Position numbers and translations under genes: made by a program. The notes under the pieces were generated by a model, which saw only the letters and a list, made by a program, of their open reading frames with translations, did no database searches and was not told where the DNA came from. Below are positions 44,955 to 54,520 of a stretch of DNA of 64,000 nt, in pieces; positions within the stretch are counted from its first letter, which is position 1; each line of letters starts with the position of its first letter. This DNA comes from Flammula alnicola. Its lineage: Eukaryota > Basidiomycota > Agaricomycetes > Agaricales > Strophariaceae. Where the stretch lies: contig JADNRV010000032.1 in assembly GCA_015499995.1 (NCBI GenBank), forward strand, positions 1 through 64,000, given 5' to 3'.

Positions 44955-46884
44955 CCGACTGACCCGCTGCCAACTCGCGCTCTGCCAACTCGCGCGCTGC
45001 CAACTCCTCCGCTTCTGCCTCGACCTCTTCCTCCTCAGCGTCAACGGCTGCCACAAATGCCTGGAGGCCACCTGGCCTCACATCGTACACGCGATCCAGT
45101 CGTTGTCCTGCGTACAGGACGACGCTCTGCTGGATTCCCCTCGGCATGCTGAAGTAGTCCTCCAAGCCAATCACCCGATCCTCCAGGCTCAGGCGCTTCT
45201 GCTCGAGCTCATCTTGCAGCTCTTGCCACATGTCCTCCACTGTCTCGACCTTGTCGTCGAGGTACACCAATCCCGACTGCATCTTCCGCTGCCGGGCATT
45301 GGTCTCCTCGTATTGCGTGGTTGTCTTGGAAGCCTGGTTCTTCATCCTTCCGAGCGCCTTCTCCATCCTTGCCAACCTCGCCTCGATTTCCTGCATCCTT
45401 TCCTCCATGGCGCGCGTCAGCATCGGCATCGGCTCTCGAGCCTCGCGTGCGGCATCGGCCTTCCAACCTGCATAGTCGGCCTCCGTTGCTATCATGTAGA
45501 GGTTTGTTAATATCCACTATTGATAGAAAAAGACTCACCTTTGTTTTTACCCTTATCCTTGTGTGGGGCAGTTGGTTTCGGCCGACTGCCGATCGTCGCC
45601 TTGGCTGCTGGTGCCGCCGGTGCTGCCGATTGCATGGGTGCACTGACTGCACCTGGTCGGCCGCCCTCTTCGTCGGTGTTGGTGACTACCTCCTTGCTCT
45701 TCGGTTCTTTTGCCCGCTTCGTCGTGCGCGGTTTCTTCTTCGACGGCCCTGCCGACTTGGAGGTCACTGCCGACTTCGATGGCCCTGCCGACTTCGATGG
45801 CCCTGCCAACTTCGACGTAGGTGCCGGCTTCTTCACCTCTCCACCCCACGCACACTTTACCTTGTCCCACCCGCAGTTCCGGCACGAGGTGATACCTCGC
45901 ACCTGCTTCTCGCATACCTTGTCCAGACGCGTGCAGCGGTCGCAGCGTGGGAGGTGGTAGGTGCCGGTGCCAGCTGGCTTCGCTCTCTTCTTCCCTCCAC
46001 TCGCCACGTCCTTCGTGACTTCCTCATTCGAACCTCCTGCCTCCTCCTCATCCTCCGGCTCCCCCTCATCCTCCTGATACTCATCCTCACTCTCCTCCCG
46101 TTTGCGCTTGGGCACTTCCGGCCGCATGACCCGCGATGGCAGTTGAGCCTTGATCACCCGCGTCTGCCGAGTGGGTCCTGGCTTGGGTGCCAGTGCAGGT
46201 ACGGGTGCCGGTGCCGATCGATCGTCATCGACATCCATGTCCTCCAAAGAGCCAAGACGCCGTGTGGGTCGAGGAGCCATGGCGGGCTGTTGGTGACGGC
46301 TAACAGTCATCTTTGCCATCTCCTCCGTTGGCACTCGCACCCGACTTCCAGACGGCACCGCGTTCCTCGCAGCCGATCGAGCGGCCGATGGTGCAATCGG
46401 CACTTCGTTCCTGGAGGCCGATCGAACGGCCGATGGTGCAATCGGCACGTCGTTCTTCCGAGCCGATCGAACAGCCGATGCTGCAATCGGCACTTTCTTG
46501 GCCGTGGCAGACCCCGATGCCGCCCCCGATGCCGCCGTCTCTGTCGCCGCCTGGTCATACACTGCGAGTGCCGCCAGTTGCTTTGCCCGGAATTTTTCAT
46601 CCACCCCTTGCACATCTCTGGCCGTCATGTACTGACCCACAAATTGGTAAAAGAACCGCGGGAGGTCGAACTCGGCCTTGAACTGGCCCGCCTTCAGTGT
46701 TTTGAAAATGGTACTCTTTTTTTTTGTTTGTTAGCATGCATATTCCATGTACTAGCACACTCACTATGTCATCCTCGAGTCCGTGCATCACTTGCTGGAT
46801 GTTGTCATCCTCAATGGACTGCCGAATGGCAGCATCGGCGGCGTTGAGGGCATCGCGGAGTGATTCCAGGTTGTCGAAAGGCAT
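44944..46884 (-). CDS. Zn2Cys6-like cluster protein, 3' end altered by the LTR
   Basis: Exons 46765-46884, 45539-46715 and 44944-45488 join in phase to 613 residues starting MPFDNLESLRDALNAADA. Order: helical N-terminus; three near-perfect repeats of VPIA(A/P)SAxRSA (each about 57 nt); a basic and acidic linker (KRKREESEDEYQEDEGEPED); the cluster C-x2-C-x6-C-x9-C-x2-C-x6-C (CDRCTRLDKVC ... CRNCGWDKVKC), which fits the Zn2Cys6 spacing rule; a repetitive GPSKSA linker; a coiled coil (MEERMQEIEARLARMEKALG); and an acidic/Arg C-terminus (AARELAERELAAGQS). The last two residues and the TAG (44944-44946) come from the LTR. The original end probably lay a few codons further, now at 29.85 kb. A sequence-specific transcription factor or a transposon-derived relative of antisense gene 2 are both possible. 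Confidence 0.75.
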
Positions 46885-47111
46885 TTTGATGGTGTCAAAG
46901 GTGTGGTGCGTTGGGTGCAACTGGTTGTAGAGAGAGATCGGCGTCGGCAGGTGTAGTAGGGAGGAAGAAGATGCGTATCGATCAACAATGAAAATCAACA
47001 ATCACGTGACTTTGTACACAGTCCCAAACATCCATTTCTGTCAATGTACTGATGAGATAATAGAGATATCGTAGATCTTACCCTTTCCTCAGTACGACTA
47101 CGACTACCACT
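46885..47111. promoter_or_regulatory. divergent promoter region
   Basis: These 227 bp separate the start codons of the Zn2Cys6-like gene (minus) and the small gene at 47112 (plus), so control is probably shared. No TATA box is obvious. Confidence 0.5.
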
Positions 47112-47862
47112 ATGCGGAACCAGAGCAATCAGCGGGAATTGGCAACAACAATCAGCAATATTCCCGATGGCTTTACGATCGGCACCGGGCCCGATGGCCA
47201 ACAATACCTCGTACCGCAATACATGGTGCCGGCGTTGGACCACGCCTTTGCATCGTACCAAAGTAAAGCAGATTTGGGGGTTTCGAATGCACCCGGGGGG
47301 GTAAGTGATCAATTTTGTGGTTACTCTGTCGATCGCCCATGGACCAACCAAAGTGCCGATCAGCAATCGACAGCGTGATCGGCAGTCCGACCGATCGGCA
47401 CATGGATCTATGTGCTGATCAGGCAATGTTTTTATCCTTTCGCACAGTTTCTTACCATTCATTTTAGTCACAACAGGCGCAAAATCGGCCTTTTGATGTT
47501 CTAGCTGAAGGGAAGCTCATGTTTCCACCAGACCCAGTAAGACCGGCCATCACTGCTTTGACTGCGCGTATCAGCTGATTCCCCAACAGCAATTAAGTGA
47601 CCATGACCGCCTTACCCTACACGCAGAGGTCCTCGCGCTGCAAGAAAAATTAGGGATTTCCTACAAAGATGCCTCGCATAGGCTGTATATTGCAGAGCTC
47701 GAGAAGCTCAAGGTTGCCGATCAAACATATAAGGCCTTCAAGAACCTTGACAGTCGCATCGAGACCTCTCTCAAAACCCTCGAGGCACGTTTCGGAGATC
47801 CCAAAGCAAACACGGAGCCTGATGCTGGTGTCGTTCCCGATGCCGATGCCGATGCCGAGTAG
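47112..47862 (+). CDS. small unnamed protein paired with the Zn2Cys6-like gene
   Basis: Exons 47112-47300, 47468-47536 and 47590-47862 join in frame to 176 residues, MRNQSNQRELATTISNIP at the start. There is no signal peptide or membrane segment. The middle and C-terminal part is helical (LTLHAEVLALQEKLGISYKD, ELEKLKVADQTYKAFKNL) and ends in an acidic DADADAE repeat whose DNA is tandem TGCCGA. I do not recognise a family. Divergent pairing with the cysteine-cluster gene suggests a shared pathway. Confidence 0.6.
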
Positions 47863-48260
47863 TCATTGTTTTGTACATTGTCTCCATAGTACAAAGATGT
47901 TTTATGCTTCCATTTGTGCACCTAAGCTCCTTCAATAAGGCTAGAAGCTCTGATGATACCATTGAGCTCGCATCGGCATTGCTGACTGAGATTTAGCGCT
48001 CATCGGGTGCTGCCATTTTAGCCAGTATCGGCAAGGCTGAGGAAACAGCCAACATTCAGCAATGCCAATCCAACGCAACTACATTGCAATACCGATCTAA
48101 TTCCAAGCATCCTGAACTGTATCGACCACATTTAGTGGTCATTTTGACTGCCGATCTCATTTTGAGTGTGTCGGCATTGCCGACCAAACGTTGAGCAGAC
48201 ATCGGCATTGCCGATGTACGTGTATCGGGCCCATCAGACATATATGTAAATATATAGGGT
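47863..48260. other. noncoding stretch dense in ATCGGCA/TGCCGAT
   Basis: Copies of ATCGGCA or its complement lie at 47972, 48027, 48149, 48201 and 48209, the last two facing each other one base apart; a TCGGCATTGCCGA lies at 48171-48183. No coding frame is seen. Confidence 0.65.
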
Positions 48261-48408
48261 TCCAGCGAACTCGCTGGATCACATTATACGGTACACTGTA
48301 CTACCTATTATAGACAGTACATTATTCACTGGTTCAGCGAATTCGCTGAACCCATATCACTCGGCACACTGTACACGTTCGCTGTACCATATTATACGGT
48401 ACAATGTA
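48261..48408. repeat. palindrome cluster, two related modules
   Basis: Module 1 is TCCAGCGAACTCGCTGGA (48261-48278, palindromic except its centre) then ATTATACGGTACACTGTA (48283-48300). Module 2 is a perfect 22-bp palindrome with arm GGTTCAGCGAA (48331-48352), then ATTATACGGTACAATGTA (48391-48408). Modules are about 70-108 bp apart. Confidence 0.85.
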
Positions 48409-48753
48409 ACATGCCTACCTGCAGTACGAACAAATTGACAGATGTGGTCGAAAGGGCCAACACACGGGAGAAGGTCTTGTCGACTGACTTGTACTAAATA
48501 TAGAGTGGGCATGGTGCAGCGATGTCGCAGGAAGCAACAGTCGAGTGCAGGACTCGGATACATGATTGTCAGTGGCCGACCACACGATCAGTACGAATTC
48601 TTAGGCCTATCCAGTTTCTCAGACACCTCTAGGCTCCGATACTGGAACCGAACTCATCGCGGGAATATTATCTTTGATTTTTCCTCAGTCGAAGTCAAGG
48701 GTGATCGACACGACATATATCTTTCCAAGATTACTGCCTCCTGCTTCAAACAG

Positions 48754-48760
48754 TATAAAA
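48754..48760 (+). promoter_or_regulatory. TATA box for the secreted-protein gene
   Basis: TATAAAA lies about 98 bp before ATG 48858, within cagtataaaaagg. Confidence 0.6.
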
Positions 48761-48857
48761 AGGAGGACAAATTCTCCTCAGGACTTCAGCAGCTCAATCG
48801 ACTCGCTAAACCGTGAGCAACAAGCTCTTTTGCAAGCCTCAATCTCATCTCACAAAC

Positions 48858-49348
48858 ATGTACTTCAACACCAAGTTCGCCAGTCTGCTTTTGGCCGTCG
48901 CAGCCTCTACATTCTCTGTCCAGGCGGCTGTTATCGCTCGCATAAGATTTCATTTAAGTCCCTCTTGTTGTTGCATTCAACTTATCATCACGTATAACAC
49001 CCACCAGAATGAACTTGCCGAATTGTCCGTCATTTTCTTCGACGACATTGACTTGACTGGCGCAAGCTACTCCCCCGATACCCTTGTGCAGAGTGTGTGC
49101 ACCACGCTCCCTGGTGATTGGCTGGACAGACCCGAGAGTGTCCTGATCAGCCCAGGTTTCGCGTGCACATTCTTCGAGTGCGTATCAATATTACTCCTTG
49201 GGCGCATTCTTGCATCATATAACTGATCCGTTCTTCTAGGTTTCAAGGCTGCGAGGGTCCTGGGACTGTGCTCTCTGGAACTGTGGACACACTCCAGCCA
49301 TCCCTTTACGACAACACTGAATCTTTCACCTGCAACAAGCAGATTTAA
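48858..49348 (+). CDS. small secreted protein
   Basis: The start MYFNTKFASLLLAVAASTFS followed by VQAA is a clear signal peptide with a probable cleavage after it. An intron near 49178-49240 (donor gtgcgt, acceptor ctag) joins CTFFE to FQGCEGPGTVLSGTVDT. The protein ends SFTCNKQI with TAA at 49346-49348. The segment with three adjacent Cys (about 48960-48995) may belong to an unrecognised intron, so the mature length is about 110-140 residues. The gene is lineage-specific as far as I can tell, and its function is unknown. Confidence 0.55.
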
Positions 49349-52300
49349 AGGCATATCTAAATGTGCTGTTTTTTCCGTAGTTCTAGTATTGCCCAATTTT
49401 TTCGTCTAGTCTTCGGGTTTCAGTATATAGTTGGAGCGATATCTAGTCAGAAAGAGAGAATTGGTTCGAGCCATCAATAAATGTACGCCTTATGGAAGGA
49501 TGTCAGCCAATGAAAGATTGCAATATGTAGTTACTCAGCACATTCAGCTAACATTTGGATTGCTAGCGAGGTCGGTAATTCAGAGAAGGGCCACTGTAAC
49601 AAGTTCTAGCCTAAGGCTTCTTATGTACACGGCACAGATCAGTCCGCCTATAATTTCCAATTGACTGAAACAGAATCACAGGTCAGCCTAGATCGAATAA
49701 ATCGATTCGGAGGACGTGTTGTCTCGAGCGGAGACCATGACGAGACTGGTGAAAGAAACAGCTGGGATCATCGAAAAATGAACGAGGGAAAGACCCAATG
49801 CACCGACAATGATTTGAAACCACTGATTTTAGATCGACGTCCAATTTATTGCTCCACAAAGGTACGTTAAAAGACAGGCTGCCACTCCTTCGAGCCATTA
49901 GAAATGGGATAAAATCGGGAAAAATACGAAACCAATATCAATTTTGGCCGTAGCCCAGCACAACTGAATGTCCCTTTCGTTGTTCCACAACACGGTGACC
50001 CTTTGGCTCCTGGATCGCAAGTCACCTCTTTTGTTGCATTCAAATTGCGACAGGTATTTTTCACTTCGACCGTCGTTTTGGTCGTCTGGTGCGGCTACCA
50101 CGCTGGGTCCATTAACCGCCGGCCGGATGCCAAGGCAGTGCTTCAACTGCTTGTATGACGCGGTAATAAATCTTGAATGCTGGGGTCGTGCAAAAGAGTC
50201 TACCGTAGGCAAGAGAAAACGGTGCATGCCGCCAATCCTGATCGCTTGGGGAATCGAGCTTATTCAGCTTGTGGTTGATGCTGGAGAAGATGAGAGTCTG
50301 AGTCTATGACGCTCTATTTCTCCTCGCCGAAATCTGAAGTTTGTTTGACACTGCCAATAGTTAGGTTGGTCCAAGACGAGGTCAGTGCATTGTGTCGCCG
50401 AAACAAAGACAAAAAAGCAAAGAGAAACGAGCAGGGTTTGTACCTGCGCCCCACCAGAGGAACAGATAAGAGCGTTGGTCCGAATCTGGTTCAAATGCAT
50501 CACAATTTGTTGTGTGAGTGACAAGCAGTGTGGTATTTCAGTGTCAGACTTCATCGAGTCACCCGAATGTGGAATGTATATCTTTAGTAGCCGTGGGTAG
50601 TGACAGAGGTAGGCTTAAGCAACGCTCTATCACGTCACAAAACGTGCGGACGGTCTCGTCGAGACTAGGAAAGAGAGGAAACAGAGCCTCCCAACCGCAG
50701 TTCACCATGGAGGGCAAGAGAAAGACAAGAAATAGGCCCAAGATCGATGAAAGGCAGCCAGATAAGTTCGTTTCGAAGTTCTGAACAAAGCCAAAAATCA
50801 ACAAAATTGGGATCGACTGAGGACGGGTACATTTCGGTACAACACTAAATTCACGAAATAACTCCATTTCCACGAGGAACACGATTGAGGAAAAGGGTAT
50901 ACAAGGATGATACCATCACATCTGCAACCCAAACATCGTGCGGCCAGTTGCTACTCCTATTGCACTAGCACGATTGAAAGACCGTGGATCGGGCCCGCAT
51001 CGAAGAACAAGGCCATGTCTTGTATAGGCCCATGGATCTGCTCTGCAGATTGGCAACAAATCCTTCAATAGTCTCAGTCTGAATAGGCTCCAGAGTGTCA
51101 TAAAGCCCGACAAGCAGCTTTCGAGCGTTGGTTTGTTTAAGCACGAGCATAGCGTCCTCGTCGTCGAGGCCAGCTATCTTCTCCGTCTGTTTAAAAGAAA
51201 TGACTGGGTTGCTACCCTGAAGGAGATCGAATCCCATATGGTTTCCGACAGACTCTCGTATCTCCGGGAGGAAGATATCTTGTGTAACGACCTTCAGCAT
51301 ACTGAGAGGAGGGCCCATAGAGCCTAAAAATTGCAAGCGTCTGCAAAAATCGTGAGCGCAAATATCAATCTTCTAGTATGAGGACAAACTCAGCCGCGGC
51401 GTAGAATCCCAAGGCAACTGTCCGTGATACTCGATGATGCAGCACATCCCACAACATGGAAACATGCGGAGGACTTCTCCCGTCGGCAGGGCAATACTCC
51501 AAGTAAGAACATACAAGATATCGAGTCTGTTTTCGTGAACAGTAACCATGAATCTGACAAGACTGAAAGAGCTCCATGCACCAGGATTGCGTGAGCATTC
51601 ACACGGCTAACATCTCGTTCAGACTTGCACTTATCCTGTAGTGCAGGGTCCGGAGGATTCTATCTTCAGACAACCAAGATAAAAGTTTAACTGAGAGCAG
51701 CAGTGGCAGATATCATCAGTGATAGTGATAGGAGAGAGAAAGGAAAGGGCCACCAGGCTGGTCATGTCGCGGGATCATGGAGAACGGCAAGTAGATAGCG
51801 GTCGTCTGGCATACTCTTAGCTCAGCGCTAGCATACTGTGATGAACCAATTGAAAATATCGTACGTACCAGGTGAAATCACAATTTCGTGTCGTTCAGTC
51901 TGTCGCCATATGCATCGAGTACTGAAGGTGTCGACTTCTGGCGTATCGCCGTATGACTCTGAGGCCCGAACCGTATCATATATTGGGGACCGGCAACCCG
52001 TGCAACTTTTGCGTGACAGTAAAAGTGGCCACTACCGAAAAAGGTAAGCCATGCTGATTTGCCCTTTTTGGACGCCAAAAACGCATTTTTGCGACCTCTT
52101 TGTGCTGGCTTCCAGCCATAACAGAGAGAAGAAGTGAACAAGCCATTTTGTTTAATTTTCAATTTAAATGAGATTCTTGGGTACGGATTTTTTTTAAAAT
52201 GTCTAGTTTCTGAGATCTGTGCTACGTATGAAGGATATTGAAAGGTTGGACCCAAGAAATAAAAATCTGTTCCCAAGAATTTATTTAAACTATCAAAGCG

Positions 52301-52481
52301 AGCATTTTTCCTCATACAAACTAGTCTGTATCTGTTGAGGTCGTGAAGATATGCGGCAAGGCCGTTTCGACAGTGGTGGGTCGGAGTTTGAAATAGCAGA
52401 GCATTGCGGGTCCCCACATATATGTCAATAGTTGAACCAACACGTGACCGTGTTGCTGTTCCGTGACTTCCGTCGTAGAAC
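49349..52481. other. 3-kb gene-poor stretch
   Basis: Moderate GC, with no recognised gene. The best candidate is on the minus strand at about 50.9-51.6 kb: one frame (50965-51336) gives reasonable text (TEKIAGLDDEDAMLVLKQTN, LLVGLYDTLEPIQTETIEGF) and neighbouring frames could be joined by splicing, but I cannot place a start or a family. A 179-codon minus frame at 51878-52417 looks accidental. Confidence 0.35.
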
Positions 52482-52939
52482 TTGAAGCCTAGGGTTGCGG
52501 AAAAAACTCCGAATAAGTTCCCAAGTGTAAGTTACAATGTAATTTACATGTAAATTACCTATTTTATGCAAATCCAGAAATCGGCCTTGCATTTTATGCA
52601 TAAAATTCTCCCACGTGATTTATCTTGTGCAGACGGCTGTCAAAGGAGGAGGTACTGGTTATTATACAGGATGAGGCTGAGCACCTAGGAGATACTTTCG
52701 AGCTCGGCGAGCGGGTCTAGAGATGTTGGGAGGTGGTTCGAGCACGGTTGGAGCACGGTAACCTTATCAGATAACAATTTCTGCAGACAATAGGCGGAAG
52801 TCACGTGTTTTGGCGTGGGAAAATATAGCCTTGTAAATTACCATGTAAATTACATTACATGCCGTCCAAAATTGCGGACTGTGTAAATTACATAGTTACA
52901 TGTAGGTGGAGGAATAAGTTCCGCAACCCTATTGAAGCC
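52482..52939. mobile_element. MITE 2, hAT type, 442 bp with perfect 8-bp target duplication
   Basis: The element is 52490-52931, with 13-bp terminal inverted repeats TAGGGTTGCGGAA, and 8-bp direct repeats TTGAAGCC at 52482-52489 and 52932-52939. Subterminal regions contain repeated GTAAATTAC, including a perfect 20-bp palindrome (GTAATTTACATGTAAATTAC) near 52540. TAGGG ends and 8-bp duplications are hAT hallmarks. It is non-coding and therefore non-autonomous. Confidence 0.92.
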
Positions 52940-53016
52940 ATCCCGCCGGAGCCCCTTCCACGTCTTCATTCTTTCTTTCTCTACCCTCGTCTGCTCTATG
53001 GATCGTTCGAGGGACG

Positions 53017-53100
53017 GGTCCAATATTGTGGACCTTAGTCTTTTTTTTTGTGGTCTGTTGCTCCATGGATGCGCAGAACTGAGGTCCAATATTGTGGACC
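53017..53100. repeat. two copies of an 18-bp inverted-arm motif
   Basis: GGTCCAATATTGTGGACC occurs at 53017-53034 and 53083-53100. Each copy has GGTCCA/TGGACC arms, and they are 66 bp apart in direct orientation. Confidence 0.8.
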
Positions 53101-53264
53101 TCTCTTCTTTTTGGTTTCTCTCTTTTTTTCACGTTGTAGCCTAAATTTTTTGCTTTTCTGTCATAGACTTACTGTGACGTTGTCAGCCCATCTACCAGCG
53201 AATGTCCCGCGGGGAATACGTGAGCAGACAGCGTTAAGACGATGAGCTGTTGCTGCCACGTCGA

Positions 53265-53920
53265 CGCCATCGCCAACAGCTGACTACCACAGCTCCACCC
53301 AGGCCCATCCTCAAGCGGTCCCAGTCCACCAAACAGCACAACCATTATCCTCCTCAACACCACCGGTCTCACCACCAGATCCAACACCACCAGCATTGAC
53401 ACCACCACCATGGCATCCACTTTCCCTTGTCCCCAGCGCTGACATGTGTACCTTTTCTGCCTACTCGGCCTCGGCGTATGACTGCTCCCCCATCGTCGTC
53501 ACTCCCAACTCGTGCGCTTTCCCCGAGCGCGGGTGTGCAAGCGACACATATCTTTTCGATGAGGGTGGCTCGCCGTCCCCCACCCAGCCCGCGGGGCATC
53601 ACCTATGCGCGCAACTACCACCGCCCTGGCCTTTGCCTCGGCGTCCAATCCCAGCTGCTCCGTGGCCTCAGCCTCGACGTACGTCGCCATCCCACAGCTC
53701 ATACCCTACCTCTCCTCAGAGTCGGACGAAAGCGACGGGTTCTCGAGTCTCGTCTTTGCGTCGTCGTCCTCGTATCGTTACGGATACACTCACGCCCCGG
53801 TACAAGGCGTACATCACCTGCTGCCACCCGCCGGCCTCTGCAAGCCATTTCCCGCCAATCGTGGAGGAGACGGATGACGCGCAGCCGGCGCATAAACCGA
53901 GGAGGAGGACGGAGCGGTGA
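53265..53920 (+). pseudogene. conserved agaricomycete protein, frame broken
   Basis: Coherent protein text is spread over three frames: RPILKRSQSTKQ, then TFSAYSASAYDCSPIVVTPN and PERGC, then RGITYARNYHRP, then STYVAIPQLIPYLSSESDES, then PRYKAYITCCHPPASASHF, ending PAHKPRRRTER at a stop near 53920. The order fits a single Ser/Pro-rich protein with PILKR and SPIVV signatures that I associate with unnamed basidiomycete proteins. Three or four one-base shifts are needed, so it is a pseudogene or error-ridden sequence. No start codon is fixed. Confidence 0.5.
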
Positions 53921-54520
53921 CACGAGAGCTCGCGCGATCCCGATCTGGATGCGAATCGATGCTGAGATGTTCGGTTTTGCTTCGCTTTCGGTTTCCTCTT
54001 GCCCCCCTTGGCCGACTTCGTTGTCGTCGTCATTGTTGCCTGCTTATTCGTGAGGACGGTGTCTGCGTCGTAAATAAAAGCAAGTAATGCAAGGACGTGG
54101 ATTCGGAATCACAGGTAGCATATAGGGCGGCCTTCAAAGACCGCGGTATAATGTTTGGCCACTCCGAGTGAACGAATCTTTTCCAGTTTCTCCCGAACAC
54201 CTGCTCAGTACTGCGCGTTCATATTTTTTTCCTCCTCATTTGTGAATTGTTATTGCACTACTTGTTCTCCAAGCTTCTTTTTCAAGTCAAATACTATACT
54301 TGTTACCTGCAGGAGTGACGATTCAATTCAAAGAAGTGTGATAAGTATGTATCTTGTTCTGATTATTATAATGGGTTGTTGTGAGAAAGTTGGATATTGG
54401 ACCACGTTGGTTCAGTTGAGTATGTAGGGGTAGGAGGTATAGAAGTGACAAAATAGTTTTGGTACTATATTATTATAGTATATGCATAACGGAGAAACAT
54501 CAATCATTCAAGTGTCCATG
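53921..54520. other. intergenic stretch, no gene supported
   Basis: This is AT-richer DNA between the broken gene and the 3' end of the MFS gene. Nothing was recognised. Confidence 0.5.

Noticed and set aside
29859..44959. 5-bp target duplication of the Gypsy element
   Set aside because: Flanks read gccgt and ccgac; only ccg is shared, so I do not claim a duplication.
45321..46847. 508-codon plus-strand open frame opposite the Zn2Cys6-like gene
   Set aside because: Composition is Arg/Leu/Cys-rich as expected of an antisense shadow, and the minus-strand gene has consistent introns and a recognisable cluster.
49440..49470. Possible tRNA B box (ggttcgagcc)
   Set aside because: No matching A box or cloverleaf could be drawn around it.
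51878..52417. 179-codon minus-strand open frame
   Set aside because: No splice-supported extension, no domain and no flanking promoter signals; AT-rich DNA with biased codons can give this by chance.
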